From contig NC_080540.1 of assembly GCF_028640845.1 (NCBI RefSeq), positions 160,292,438 to 160,356,437 of the forward strand: 64,000 nucleotides of DNA, in the 5' to 3' direction. Origin of the DNA: Ahaetulla prasina (lineage: Eukaryota > Chordata > Lepidosauria > Squamata > Colubridae). The notes beneath the pieces were generated by a model. It was given only the letters and a program-made list of their open reading frames with translations. It searched no databases and was not told the origin of the DNA. Both the position numbers and the translations under genes were made by a program. Numbering within the stretch: position 1 is the stretch's first letter; every line of letters begins with the position of its first letter. Shown here in pieces: positions 1 to 11,045 of this stretch.

Positions 1-132
1 AGCTTCCTAGGTAGATAGCTTTATTTCTATCAATGTGCTTTGTGCTGAGTATCTATAGAGCTGGACAGCTGGGCAAGCAGTGAAATCTGTGATTCCTTTA
101 AAATAACTTTTGCTTTTGTTTGCTCTTTACAG

Positions 133-214
133 ATTGTACCCAGTGATTCCTGGTAATGCGCGTGTCGTCTCAGACAGGGACATCCAAGTGGGAGACTATA
201 TCATCCCTAAGAAG
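133..214 (+). CDS. CYP27B1: CYP27B1 antepenultimate coding exon
   Basis: The acceptor is ..tttacag before 133 and the donor is GTGAGC at 215. The first base completes a split codon (Arg by homology) and 27 codons follow, starting LYPVIPGN and ending DYIIPKK. This is the beta-sheet 1 and substrate-recognition stretch just after the K helix in P450s. Human CYP27B1 has a very similar segment at this place. Confidence 0.92.
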
Positions 215-2252
215 GTGAGCAAGGGCATAGATGATGCAAATGGAAATGGAAAGAAAGCATAGTAACCATTAGTCTGCAGTATATTGCCACAAACGATTCG
301 TGTGTCATTTGGATACAACAGTTAGGAGCAACAGCTGAGTTAAGCTACGGACCTACACAGTACCAGGCTGATAATCTACACACAATGTGATCTCAACCAC
401 ATGCGTTCATCTAGGACTGCAGTTATCAGCTGCCCATGATGTGCTACTGGCACTCTCCTTACGTATCTAATGTGCAACTGATTTTTAATATCAACAAACT
501 TATAAGTTGTGAAATCCTTTCCAAGAGAAAAAAATTAATAACATATAACGGGGTGGGTGGGTGTCAAACTCGATTTCATTGAGGGCCGCATCAGGGTTGT
601 TTTTGACCTCGGGGAGTGGGGTGCAGGTGGGCATGGCCCGCTTGACATCACTTGTATCGGAGGCGCCTGTGGTGGCCTGAGCGCTCTGTCAGAGAAAAGG
701 GAGCTTGGGAGGGCTCTTCCATTTTCACTCGGAGAAGCACCACAGGCCAGTTCTTCGCTGTTTCCAGGGTGGCCTGTGGGCCGGTTCTAAGCACCCCGAG
801 GGCCGGATCCAGCCCACAGGCTTTGGGTTTGACACCCCTGACATATAATAAATGGGAAGAAAGCATAAAATCAATACAACTATTCACCCTAGGACACCAG
901 GGAGGTCCAAAACAAGCCTGTTACTCTTTGTCCCCAAGTCTCTGGAAATGTATAAACAGTTTAGGATAAGCATACAGGAATTCTTATTAGATTGGAACTC
1001 AAGGAAACGATTCCTTAATGGAAATACTGTCTTAAGGGCAAAAGGGCAAAATGAAGACAGGGGACCAATGAAGGTCTGGATCAAGAAATGGGAACTAAGA
1101 TAACACTTCAAGAAGGACAGGGAAGTGGACGTAGAGCAATGAAACATGTAGAGCAATGAAATAGGTAGACATTCTGAACACGAGTTTCTGAATTGCTTTT
1201 CTCACGTTGGTTCTTTTTTTTCCCTTTTCCTCTTTTCTTTAGACCCTGATAACCCTTTGCCATTATGCTACCTCTCGAGATGAGAAATACTTCTCGGACC
1301 CTAACTCATTCCAGCCTGAGCGATGGCTGCACAAGAATGCTTCACACCACCCCTATGCCTCCATTCCCTTCGGCTTTGGCAAACGCAGTTGTATTGGCCG
1401 ACGTATTGCGGAGCTTGAAGTATATCTGGCGCTGGCTAGGGTACGGTCTAATGATGATGATGATGATGATGATATCTTCCAGATAAGCTCTTGCTCTATA
1501 ACTGACATGCTTGTAAACTTGGAATTCTGTTTGTTTGTGGGGGGAGGCACAGTGACAAAACATTGTCATCTGTCTTCCTTTCTTCCTTTCTTCCTTTCTT
1601 CCTTCCTTCCTTCCTTCCTTCCTTCCTTCCTTCCTTCCTTCCTTCTTTTTCTTTTCTCTTTCTTCTTTTTCTTTCTTTCTTCCTTCCTTCCATCTTCCTT
1701 CCTTCCTTCCTTCTTTTTGTTTTCTTTCTCCTTCCTTCCTTCCTTCCTTCCTTCCTCCCTTCCTTCCTTTCTTCCTTCCTTCCTTATTTACTTAGTAGAT
1801 TTATATGCCACCCATCTCACTATTGAAGCAACTCTGAGTGGTTATCTTAAATTTTTAAATCTCGCATGTTTCCCATCAATTATTCCACTGTATTTCCTTT
1901 TTTCTGTAAAAATATCACTAAGAGGAAAAGATGGAATAGTTGCATGAAGGTTTTGGATTGGTCAGGTTATTACTGGCCTGTCTGAATGCACACACACCCC
2001 TGCCCTGCAATAATTAAACTTTGTACTATAATTTGAGAGGACAACATTAAGATTGAGAACTGTCTTACTGAGTTAAGATTAGCCTGGCCTCAAAGAATGC
2101 TAAGAGGTTTCTTTCTCTTCCTTTTGAAAAAAAAATAGATCCTGATGCATTTTGAAGTGAAACCTGAAGAAGAGGGACAAATCATAAGCCCCATGACACG
2201 GACCTTGCTTGTGCCAGAGAAGGACATCAATTTGCAGTTTCTGAGTCGTTAA
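133..2252 (+). CDS. CYP27B1: CYP27B1 (25-hydroxyvitamin D 1-alpha-hydroxylase), last three coding exons
   Basis: Three exons (133-214, 1243-1440, 2139-2252) with AG/GT borders encode the C-terminal ~130 residues of a mitochondrial class I cytochrome P450. The family enzyme converts 25-hydroxyvitamin D3 to the hormone calcitriol at the inner mitochondrial membrane, using adrenodoxin. Visible hallmarks are the PERF-type motif (FQPERW) and the heme-thiolate loop [10 protein letters not shown], matching FxxGxRxCxG. The ending [14 protein letters not shown] closely follows the mammalian CYP27B1 C-terminus and fits less well to CYP27A1 or CYP27C1, as I recall them. The ExxR helix and everything upstream lie left of the window. 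The convergent neighbour MARCHF9 supports the assignment. The reading frame is open across all three exons. Confidence 0.93.
549..840. mobile_element. hAT-type MITE (TIR family CAGGGGTGTCAAACTC)
   Basis: A 292-bp element in a CYP27B1 intron, flanked by a perfect 8-bp duplication ACATATAA (541-548 and 841-848). The 3' end reads GGTTTGACACCCCTG, an inverted copy of the 5' end. Sister copies lie at 21078, 32271 and 61874. The 8-bp duplication is the hAT hallmark. Confidence 0.85.
1243..1440 (+). CDS. CYP27B1: CYP27B1 penultimate coding exon (heme-binding)
   Basis: 66 codons lie between an AG acceptor at 1241-1242 and a GTACGG donor at 1441. They start [13 protein letters not shown]. The exon holds the FxPERW motif (exon residues 23-28) and the heme loop (43-52) whose Cys50 is the expected axial thiolate ligand. 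The following L helix reads [15 protein letters not shown] polypyrimidine tract precedes the acceptor. Confidence 0.94.
1450..1473 (+). repeat. (ATG)n microsatellite next to a splice donor
   Basis: About eight ATG units start nine bases after the donor at 1441 of the CYP27B1 heme-binding exon. Confidence 0.9.
1573..1785 (+). repeat. (TTCC)n polypyrimidine tract
   Basis: About 210 bp of almost pure pyrimidine on the + strand, mostly TTCC units with interruptions, inside the last CYP27B1 intron. Long open frames through it are low-complexity artefacts. Confidence 0.95.
2139..2252 (+). CDS. CYP27B1: CYP27B1 terminal coding exon
   Basis: 37 codons plus TAA at 2250-2252, starting [10 protein letters not shown] after an AG acceptor at 2137-2138. 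The join to the previous exon is phase 0. The end [14 protein letters not shown] is the family C-terminus. An A-run lies immediately before the acceptor AG, so the polypyrimidine tract (ctttctcttcctttt) is set back by about 12 bases. Confidence 0.92.
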   Translation: MLMHFEVKPEEEGQIISPMTRTLLVPEKDINLQFLSR

Positions 2253-2744
2253 AACTGGACAAAACAAGGAAAAACCATTGACTTAGGCTTCCTGTTGATG
2301 GGCAACCAGCACTTAAAAGCCTTACTGTATAGAATCCAGTAGCTGCGAGTGGAGCTACCTGTCTGAATTCTTGATCTCAGTTTGAAAGGATAAAAAGAGG
2401 GAGAAGGCCCATGTTGCTGAGCAAGGTTAGCTCCAGAGAAATCCCCTTTGCAGTTCTGGGACATGGACACTTCAAAATGACTCCTCCAACCAAGAACATT
2501 TCCCAGTCTCCATTTGGCTATGAAAATGACCACAGAAACAGTCCAAACCCCATTTCAAATCTCAGCCACAACAATAGCACAAATTGCTAAAAGGAAATAG
2601 AGTATGGTTTCCTTAACTCGGGGTTTTGAATGAAAAGACTTTTTTGGGATTTGTAGCTGTGATCAGAACTCCTCTAAAACTCCCTTTTACAACTCTGTAA
2701 TCTCTTAATTCGGGGTAGAGTCAGGGAGACTGGATGGAGCTGAA

Positions 2745-2880
2745 CATTTACTGACTGGATGCCCTTCCTGATGCCATGTGGAGTTCATAGCTTTTGCTTT
2801 GCGTCTTAGGAAAGAAACATCTGCTGCTACCTAGGATTGAACTCTCAACCTTCTGAGTGGGAGTCATTAGGCCATCACGC
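2745..2880 (-). mobile_element. tRNA-derived SINE, minus orientation
   Basis: The reverse complement has a pol III B-box-like GAGTTCAATCC, then a body ending GGCATCAGGAAGGGCATCC and GTCAGTAAATG, the tail type shared with RTE/Bov-B-mobilised SINEs. It lies in the probable CYP27B1 3' UTR. Confidence 0.6.
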
Positions 2881-2935
2881 TGTAATCAGAACTTCTCTAT
2901 TGCTGTGAAAACACAGTGGATGTATCAGTAATGGG

Positions 2936-3110
2936 TTTCAAATCCCGGTGCTACTGGTTCGCTATTGGTAGCGCGCAGGCGCGCTTGTTCGCTTCATGAG
3001 TGTGCGGTGCTTCAGCGCATACGCAGAGCATTTTTGATGACATCTGGGTGGGTGGGCAGAGCCTCCTGCCTCCGCAACTACCAGTTAAACGGAAGCAATC
3101 GACCATATTT
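2936..3110. mobile_element. MITE relic related to the element at 49555
   Basis: It shares the ACTGGTTCGC, GCGCATACGCAGAGC and GGGTGGGCAGAGCCTCC blocks with the 49555-49771 element in the opposite orientation. The ends are degraded and no target duplication was seen. Confidence 0.45.
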
Positions 3111-3457
3111 AGAACTTTGGGAATGGAACAATTATGTATCTAGGTGCCTTATTATTGTTATTATTATTGCCATGCTAATTTTTAATATTTAATGCAGTTC
3201 TCAACATATTTATATTTTTCTAGCTTTTAATTTATAAATAGAAAAATATTGGTTTCAGAAGGTGTCAGAAAGAAAGAAACTTTATCTTTAAAAATGAAGT
3301 AATGTTTTCTGTATTTTGAAATGTTTGTACTGAAGCCATTTCTGTAATCATAATGGATCGAGTCCATTTGGTGCTATATTTATTTTTAACTTTGAATTAA
3401 ATAATGAACTATGTTTTTTAAAATACAATACTGACTCTGCCTGTGCTTTAAGGTCAA

Positions 3458-3463
3458 AATAAA
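3458..3463 (+). promoter_or_regulatory. CYP27B1: Candidate CYP27B1 polyadenylation signal AATAAA
   Basis: A canonical hexamer about 1.2 kb past the stop codon, following an AT-rich stretch. No transcript evidence is available. Confidence 0.4.
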
Positions 3464-5132
3464 TCTAAACTGGGATGAGGGACAAATCAGTGATTATCTA
3501 CTCCCGTGCTACACATTTAAAGTAGCATCAAACAAAATTGTGTGATTCTGACTCTTCAAACATTATAAAACATGATAGGCACTCAGGATCATCAAAAGAA
3601 AGCACTTGCCACTGCTCAAGTTGTAACTCCCACTATTCTGGAGAGAAGCTGAGCTACATAAACTGATTATAAATCAGATAAAGGCTTGAAATGATAAGCA
3701 TCCCTTTTAAAACATTTAAATTAGGCTGTCCAACCTTGGCAACTTTAAAACTTGTGGACTTTAGTTTCCAGAATTCCCCAGCCAGCTATGCTATAACGCC
3801 ACCTGAAAGGTTGATGGAGAATATCCAAGGGAGGAATAGACAGCCTGAGTTACTGTCTTCAGATGGAAGTCACTAGAAAGCCAGGTGGTTCCGGCGTCAT
3901 TGGGACAGGGCAGAAAATGATCCACTGCCTTTGAAAATTGTAGGATTTTGCTTTCTCTCTCTCTCTCTTCTGCCTGCTGGCAATTCTTTTCAAACGTTCA
4001 ACTGAACCTCAATGGGACAACAGCCAAATGTGTCTCTACAGTAAACTTTAATCAACTGTCACAAGCTATCTCTGCGGTGTTGCCTCTTTTTCATCCTTGG
4101 GGTCAGATGGAGGGAAGGAGGGAGGGAGGGAGGGAGGGAGGGGGAGAGAGAGAGAGGGAGGGAGGGAGATATCTTCCTTCTATTCCAAGCCTCCTTTCTT
4201 GAACGGTGGGCTTCTCATTGGGATCCACAAATACCAAAGCTGTGTCTATGTTTGAAACTGCTCCGATGCTAAAAGCCCCAAGGAGATGGGTAGAATCCAG
4301 CAGCATTTTTACAGGGAGTTCTATGACCTTTCACACCACTGTAGTTTTGACCCAAAGAAGATGCAAAGAATTGTTCTTTGCTCACAGTTTTCAGTCCATA
4401 ATTTTGAACCCCAGAAAGGTAATTCGAGCAGTGACTCACCGCTTCTGAACATTGGGAGTATATAAGGTTATGAAAGAGAAGCTGCTGCTGCTTTTGGAAG
4501 CTAATGCACAGCCACACACACATTGTGCACATCTTCTCATCTTCAACTATCCAGCACAGAGGTAGTTTCTTCCCAGATATTTTCATAGGATTTCGGTTGC
4601 GAAGCCTTTCAAAAGCTATAAAGAATCATTGCAAGCTTCGTCTCAGAAGGATCCCTTCAGCTGGGTCACATCCCAGCAGCCTATTAGGAAGAAAATATCC
4701 TTGTTGTTCCTGACAAGAAAGCAGGGAAGGGATTGTAGGACTTTCCAACTGAAAGAGAAGCCTTAAGAGCAACTCTGCATATTGATTCTTTGCAATGAAA
4801 TAAGAGGTAAAATGGGCCACATAAGTGTTGACACATAAATCAAGGCAGGAGAAAAGCCCAATTAAAACGGCGTACAATTATAAAAATGGCCATACCTGTT
4901 AATGTGGTGTATGTAATTTCATAATATTTAAATAGAATTGAATTTGGCATATGTTTTTAAATAATTTGCCTGTTTTCCTTTATAGGTTTGATGAAGAGAA
5001 CAAATTAGAGTTGTCTGCATGGTGCAATTCTGTGGATAAGGACCAACTGCAATAGATGGATTGACTTCTTAAAATAAGGCTTCTAGGTCTGTGTAAACCA
5101 AGCCACGCAGAATGAAAGAAAAGTGATATATA
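3464..5132. other. Intergenic, no gene recognised
   Basis: Unique-looking AT-rich DNA. It holds a partial GGTCTCCAACC-family MITE (about 3723-3800) and a (GGGA)n run. Short open frames lack any family resemblance. Confidence 0.5.
4110..4168 (+). repeat. (GGGA)n purine tract
   Basis: GGGA units followed by GA units, pure purine on the + strand. Confidence 0.9.
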
Positions 5133-5821
5133 GCGTGTTTTCCCAAAATAAGACCTATCCTGAGAATAAGACCTAGCTTGATTTTTACATCTGTGCCCAA
5201 TATAAACCCTACCTCCAAAATAAGCCCTAGTTAAGATCCCACCCACTCTGTTGCACCTGGTTGCACGAGGTGGGTAAGGTGCACGGGTAAAAATCAAGCT
5301 AGGGTTGGGGAAGGTGAAGCTGCCCCACATTCCCACTTACCTTAGGACAGTTGCAGCCAGGCCTCCCACACCCTGACACCTGCCTCGCCTTGCCGGCCCA
5401 CTTCTACAACCGCTTGCTACCGCTTGCATGTGTTACCCCCGGCCTCTGTTTCACCATCAGAAGCCTTCAGGAAAGGCTGAAACATGAGCTCTGGATTGAC
5501 ATGCATGGTGCCTCCCCGCCTCTGTTTCACTATCAGAAGCCTTTCTGGAGCTTGTTTCTCAGCTGTAGAGCCCTTTCTCTGAACTACTCAAAATTTCCGC
5601 TACCGGTTCTCCAGAACTGGTCAGAACCTGTTGAATCCCACCTCTGAAGCAACTGCAGAAGAAGTGGGCTGGCAGCAGCCACACAGGCTCTTGCTGGGAA
5701 GGGCTGTCAGTGCCTCCTCCGCAAAGTTAGACAGTGGAAGATATCCCACCAAAATAAAACCTAATGTCTCTTTTGGAGGTAAAATAAAATAAGACTGGGT
5801 CTTATTTTCAGGAAAACACAG
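5133..5821. mobile_element. TA-flanked MITE (TIR GTGTTTTCCCAAAATAAGACC type)
   Basis: The 5' end reads GCGTGTTTTCCCAAAATAAG and the 3' end CTTATTTTCAGGAAAACACAG in inverted orientation. TA dinucleotides flank both ends (5131-5132, 5822-5823), as for Tc1/mariner elements. A fragment of the CAGTGGTGGGATTC MITE family sits inside (about 5577-5645). A short relative is at 63874. Confidence 0.75.
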
Positions 5822-5987
5822 TAGATAACCCTTCAGTGAAGAACTGGGCAACTCCAAGGACTCGTGTATTCGGCTGGCATTTTGAGAGCATGTTTTGGAC
5901 ACTCTCACAAAGTGACTAACCTTGTAGAAGATGGATCCATTAAATAGCAAGCACCAATTTCAGAATCTACTGTCAACCCTTTTCTAT

Positions 5988-5989
<2 letters not shown>

Positions 5990-6032
<43 letters not shown>
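5990..6032 (+). repeat. (TG)n microsatellite
   Basis: About 20 uninterrupted TG units. Confidence 0.95.
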
Positions 6033-6034
<2 letters not shown>

Positions 6035-6111
6035 CTGAGATAGAACCATTACCATACAAGAATATCTATGTGGTTTTAAGAATGGATCTAGGGGATCAAT
6101 TTGGTGTCATG

Positions 6112-6296
6112 GAACAAGTTTGGTGTAGTGGTTCAGGTGCTGGGCTAGAAACCAGGGGATGGTGAATAAAAGTCACACCCTAAGTATGGAACCTGGCTGG
6201 CTAGCTTTGGGCCAGACCCTCTCTCCCAGCCCAACTACTGGGGAAAAGAGGGGGCAAGATATTAGGTATGTTTGCCACCATGAGTTGACTGGAATT
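6112..6296 (+). mobile_element. tRNA-derived squamate SINE
   Basis: The head GGTGTAGTGGTTCAGGTGCT resembles a pol III A box. It is followed by a degenerate B-box region and the GGGCCAGACCCTCTCTCCCA block typical of reptile tRNA SINEs. It abuts the reversed CR1/L3 tail at 6297. Confidence 0.65.
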
Positions 6297-6500
6297 TAGA
6301 ATAGAATAGAATAGAAAAGAATTTTTATTGGCCAAGTGTGATTGGACACACAAGGAATTTGTCTTGGTGCATATGCTCTCAGTGTACATAAAAGAAAAGA
6401 TACCTTCATTGAGGTACAACATTTACAACACAATTGATGATCAATATATCAATATAAATCATAAGGATTGCCAGCAACAAGTTATAGTCATACAGTCATA
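6297..6500 (-). mobile_element. CR1/L3 ('Snake1'-like) LINE 3' end with AATAG repeat
   Basis: AGAATAGAATAG units are followed by the reverse complement of the 3' end seen at 25200-25390 (TTATTGGCCAAGTGTGATTG, then the CACACAAGGAATTTGTC block). Only the 3' end is present. Confidence 0.8.
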
Positions 6501-6789
6501 AGTGGAAAGTCTTTTTTATAAAAGACAGGATAAAAAAATGTAACAAGGAAAATAATTAGGGTCCAAGGACATTCATAAAATAATTTTGATTCACCCTTCC
6601 TTGATTTCTGGAAAGTAAAAATAAGGGATGGGAGAAGTGCTTTCAGGCTTGTACAATTCTTTACCGTAAAAGTAGTGTTTGTTTTCATGGAATTGTTAAT
6701 TGTTTCCTGTGTGAACTACTAAGATGGGCTGTGTGACAGCCCAGAGTCAGGACTCAAATTCCAAGTCTGAAGGAATTGTTCCAGCTCTG

Positions 6790-7122
6790 CCTCTGGAATA
6801 GGGGAGACATGATAGCAGTGTTCCAATATCTCAGGGGTTGCCACAAAGAAGAGGGAATCAAACTATTCTCCAAAGCACCTGAGGGTAGAACAAGAAGCAA
6901 TAGGTGAAAACTAATCAAGGAGAGAAGCAACTTAGAACTAAGAAATTTCCTGACAGTTAGAACAATTAATCAGTGGAACAACTTGCCTCCAGAAGCTGTG
7001 AATGCTTCAACACTGGAAGTTTTTAAGAAGAGATTGGATAACCATTTGTCTGAAATGGTGTAGGGTTTCCTGCCTGGGCAGGGGGTTGGACTGGAAGACC
7101 TCCAAGGTCCCTTCCAACTCAG
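6790..7122 (+). mobile_element. CR1 LINE 3' end
   Basis: It matches the other CR1 ends here: GGGGAGACATGATAGCAGTG near the start and GGTTGGACTGGAAGACCTCC near the end, the conserved CR1 3' terminus type. Frame remnants of the RT C-terminus are broken. Confidence 0.85.
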
Positions 7123-7775
7123 GAAGGATAATGCCAGATATTAGCTGAAACTGATTAAACATGAACACTTGAACAGCTGAAAAATCAGAATGAGGATGAT
7201 GTAAGGCCTCCCAGTTCCCGCACCAGACAAACAGAGAAGATAGCAGAACAGCAAACTTCTCTTAGGCTCCTCGCCAGGCAAAGAAGCAAACTTCAAATTA
7301 TTGACAGCTGGCTGCAGCCTTATTTTAAGAAGCAGTTCTGAGTCAAACTCTCTTTGCTAGAAGCATCGGATTGTCTGATTTCTGGCTTGTGTGTGAAACA
7401 TGCATGGATTCTACTCTTGAACCTCTGACTTTGGACTGGCTGACAAACCTTGACCTGGCTCTAAAACTTGGACTGACTTTAAACAAGGCTTCTGTGTGCT
7501 CCTATTTCAAAACAAACGTTGCAGGCTTTGTTTTCATTCCTTTGCTTCATTGTTAACTCTTCAGCTTTGAAGTAAAACTGATAATCTCCCGAGAAACTGT
7601 GAGTGTATGCGTGTGGCTGAAACCTGGAGCAGGACAGGCTGACATCAATCCCTTTACTAGGGAGGGTCTCTTCTGACTTCCTTTCTCCATCCCCAGTTCT
7701 TCTGTAGTCGAGATATCTTTTGTCTGACCATTGCCCTGGCTGTGGCTCTTCCTTCTGTCTCCTTTGGGGGTCTAC
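7123..7775. other. Unclassified, possibly LTR-derived spacer
   Basis: No gene. Repeated TTGGACTGGCTGAC / TTGACCTGG / TTGGACTGAC phrases resemble the R-U5 part of reptile LTRs, but no TG...CA ends with a matching duplication were found. Confidence 0.25.
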
Positions 7776-8020
7776 AATAGCTCACCGTGGCCAACTCGCC
7801 ACAGGCAACTTGCTGCAGGACAACTCATGTGGGCCAACAGTTACACTATTATTGAAGAAATAGTGGTATAGAATCATTAAAGAAAAGTTGCCAAAGGAGG
7901 GACGTAATGAAATGTGAATGTCAAAACGTTAAAACAATTTTTAAATTATTTTAAATAACTGAATTGTTGAATTGTCCTGCAGCGAGTTGGCTGTGGCGAA
8001 TTGTCCCATTCCACTCCCGG
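7776..8020. mobile_element. Inverted-repeat MITE (GGCCAACTCGCCACAGG type)
   Basis: The left end CCGTGGCCAACTCGCCACAG and the right block CAGCGAGTTGGCTGTGGCGA are near inverted copies. The target duplication is unclear. Confidence 0.5.
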
Positions 8021-8032
8021 GGATATTTTATT

Positions 8033-8265
8033 TAATTTATTTATTTTATTTATTTTATTCGATTTTTATACCGCCCTTCTCCCGAAGGACTCAGGGCGGT
8101 GTACAGCCAAGTAAAAATTCACTATATACACATTAAAAGAGATTAAAACAGTACATATTATAAGGTGGCCGAAAATTTAAAACAAATTAAAAAACCTTAA
8201 AATATAAATAACCCCAATAAAATTTTAATCCAAATTTTAATTTAATTTTCTCAGCCCAATGCAGA
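8033..8265 (-). mobile_element. L2-clade LINE 3' end
   Basis: Reversed ATTT-rich tail, then TATACCGCCCTTCTCCCGAA and AGGGCGGTGTACAGCC, the same 3' end as the L2 copies at 15328 and 53570. Confidence 0.8.
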
Positions 8266-8351
8266 AGAGACCTTATGATGGGACCTCCCTGTGCGAGTTC
8301 CTTTCCTGTGGGATACCCTGGAGGACCATCCATCCCCATGGGCCTCCAGAA

Positions 8352-8719
8352 CAGCGGTGGGTTTCAGCAGGTTCTGACCAGTTCTGGAGAACCGGTAGTG
8401 GAAATTTTGAGTAGTTCAGAGAACCAGTAGTAAAAATTTTAACTGGCCCCACCCCCATTTATTCTCTGCCTCTCAAGTCCCAGCTGATCAGGAGGAAATG
8501 GGGATATTGCAGTAACCTTCCCCTGGAATGGGAAGGGAATGGAGATTTTACAGTATCCTTCCCCTGGAGTGGGGTGGGAATGGAGATTTTAAAGTAACGT
8601 TCCCCTGCAACGCCCACCAAGCCACACCCACCAAGCCATGCCGTGCCCATCAAGCCATGCCGTGCCCATCAAGCCATGCCCACAGAATCAGTAGTAAAAA
8701 ATGTTGAAACCCGCCACTG
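8352..8719. mobile_element. hAT-type MITE (CAGTGGTGGGTTTCAGC family)
   Basis: It starts CAGCGGTGGGTTTCAGCAGG and ends TTGAAACCCGCCACTG. The flanks CTCCAGAA / CTCCAGAT match 7 of 8. Confidence 0.75.
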
Positions 8720-9284
8720 CTCCAGATGTTGAAAAAACCCAGTTCTTCTAGAAGGCATTTGAATATCAATCTGAGTATTGATGCCAGTATTAGTTTTAAT
8801 GATTTGAAGCAACTTTTGTATTTACCATGATTTTGTATCATTTGCTATGTTTGTCTTATTTAGTACTAGTATCTGCAAACTGCCTGTGGTCCATTAAAGA
8901 TTGAGGCGAGAGCAATCTCATGAATAAAATAATACATAAATCATCAGGAAAAAAAAAAGCAAAGACAGTATTGTCAGCAATTCAAACCCAGATTTTATTG
9001 GGGTGGAAGCTCAAACATAAAAATAGGTCTCCAGGCTTTCCTTAAAAGGTGCCAATGAGGAAGTAAAACAAACAGATTGAGGCAGGGAATTCCAAAGTGC
9101 TGGAAAGGAAGGAAACATAATCATGAAAGAAAGGTGGGGGGAGGGGGGGAAGATGGAGGTGAAGACAGAGGCCTTCTAGAAGCCAGAATCAAAGAAGCCA
9201 CAAATAAGGACCAAATAATAAAACAAGAGAAACACAGTGAACTCAAAAAGGATTTGAACCTGTGAAGTTCAATAGAAAAGATGT

Positions 9285-9745
9285 AAAAAAGATGTTGAGA
9301 CTCTAGAAAGAGTGCAGAAAACAGCAACAAAGATGATTAAGGGACTGGAGGCTAAAACATATGAAGAACGGTTGCAGGAACTGGGTATGTCTAGTTTAAT
9401 GAAAAGAAGGACTAGGGGAGACATGATAGCAGTATTCCAATATCTCAGGGGCTGCCACAGAGAAGAGGGAGTCGGGCTGTTCTCCAAAGCACCTGAGGGT
9501 AGAACAAGAAGCAATGGGTGGAAACTAATCAAGGAAAGAAGCAACTTAGAACTAAGGAGAAATTTCCTGACAGTTAGAACAATTAATAAGTGGAACGACT
9601 TGCCTGCAGAAGTTATGAATGCTCCAACACAGGAAATTTTTAAGAAAATGTTGGATAGCCATTTGTCTGAAATGGTGTAGAGTTTCCTGCCTGGGCAGGG
9701 GGTTGGACTAGAAGACTTCCAAGGTCCCTTCCAACTCTGTTATTA
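9285..9745 (+). mobile_element. CR1 LINE 3' part with intact RT C-terminal frame
   Basis: An uninterrupted frame (9312-9680) encodes the CR1 reverse-transcriptase C-terminus (EERLQELGMSS, RTRGDMIAVFQYLRG, WNDLPAEV), followed by the 3' UTR block GGTTGGACTAGAAGACTTCC. It is a truncated copy, not a host gene. The tail ends in TTATGTTATG units. Confidence 0.85.
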
Positions 9746-10192
9746 TGTTATGTTAGAACATTCTTTAGGAAAGTGAAATGGATACTGAAGTCCATCCAGA
9801 ACCTGGAATACTTGACTGAGGAAAGGCTGATTTAGTGAACAGGCCACTCACAATCACAGTGAGTAGAAGTACTATTAAAGATAAACATTCATATTGCCCA
9901 TCACCCTGATTTTGAATTTCTCTTGATTGTCTCTGTCATTCTCACAAACAAGTGGGATCCAGCCAGCAATGCAGCAGAGGCCTCCTGGGAATAAAAAAAA
10001 AGAGAGAGTCAAGACCACAACTATGTGATTGAACTTCTTTTTATGTGATTCTTCTCAACCCTATTTACCTCACAGGGTGGTTTTTGTAGGTAAAAATAGG
10101 TCTTGTGCTGTGCTTGGTATATTTAAGCATGTCCTGAATGTAAAAAAAAAGCATCTATATAAAATCACTGTTTACAATGGAATGAGAAGTGG
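9746..10192. other. Intergenic, nothing recognised
   Basis: No convincing frame, repeat or signal was seen in this stretch. Confidence 0.4.
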
Positions 10193-10200
10193 GCTTCACA

Positions 10201-10337
10201 CAGTGGTGGGATTCAGCCAGTTCGCACCACTTCGGGAGAACCGGTTGTTAACTTTCTGAGCAGCTTGGCAAACTGGTTGTTGGAAGAAATCATTAGGACA
10301 GAGAACTGGTTGTTAAATTAGTTGAGTCCCACCATTG
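10201..10337. mobile_element. 137-bp hAT-type MITE
   Basis: It starts CAGTGGTGGGATTCAGCCAG and ends GAGTCCCACCATTG, with a perfect 8-bp duplication GCTTCACA at 10193-10200 and 10338-10345. The length equals that of the copy at 12027. Confidence 0.88.
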
Positions 10338-10354
10338 GCTTCACATATTTTTAC

Positions 10355-10556
10355 CACCGGTTCGCCACGTATACGCATGCTCACTTTGTGCATGCCCCTT
10401 CAGCACATGCGCTTTGCATGCCTTCCGTGCATGTGCCCGGCCTCGAAAACATGGCTAAATAGGATGACATAACAGTGGGGCAGGTGGGCAGGCCCACCCG
10501 CGATCTCCACTACCGATTTCCCCAAACCGGTCAGAACCGGCTAAATGCCACCACTG
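10355..10556. mobile_element. Related GC-rich MITE relic
   Basis: CCGGTTCGCC near the start, alternating GCATGC blocks, and CAGAACCGGCTAAATGCCAC and CCACTG at the end. Sequence type as at 49555; no duplication found. Confidence 0.45.
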
Positions 10557-11045
10557 GGTAGAATCTCCTTGATGGTGGCAAAGAGAGGAGAGAGCCATTA
10601 CATGTTACTAGCTTGTAAAGGTTAAGGAGCACTAGACAAGCCAGCATGCCTGTATTTGCCCACATTACATCAAGTGCCATATTTTTCAGCTGAGGCAGTT
10701 TGCACATGCAGCCATCCGTCACCAAATTGTGACTAAGCGAACAGCAACTTAATTAGTGATGCATGTGAGGCAGCCCATCAGTGCCAAAAAAAGAAATTTC
10801 TTCCCAAACTTCCTGAGCTAAATCCTAGAGACACAAGACCAGACATACACATATCAGTTAATTTAAATCTGGCTTGAAATGCATTTTTCTAAATTTCTTC
10901 ATATGGAAATACAGAACCTTCTTGGAAAGAACGTAAGAACAATTTCCCTGAATGGAGGCTTTGTTTTTGTCTCTTGAAGGTTTCTCCAAAGGTTGCCATT
11001 TATAGGAGTCCTGATTTAAAGAGTCTTCCGAGGTCAAACTGAATA

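Larger units (their letters stand above)
2253..3463 (+). other. CYP27B1: CYP27B1 3' UTR (probable), carrying a SINE and a MITE
   Basis: No host coding sequence follows the stop. The first convincing AATAAA in an AT-rich setting is at 3458-3463, so the 3' UTR is inferred to run to about 3480. It includes a reversed tRNA-type SINE (about 2745-2880) and a CpG-bearing MITE relic (about 2936-3110). The UTR end is inference; an earlier polyadenylation site cannot be excluded. Confidence 0.5.

Noticed and set aside
1496..1947. Long open frames on both strands over the TTCC tract
   Set aside because: Low-complexity Phe/Leu/Ser/Pro or Lys/Arg/Glu repeats produced by the microsatellite; no start context or homology.
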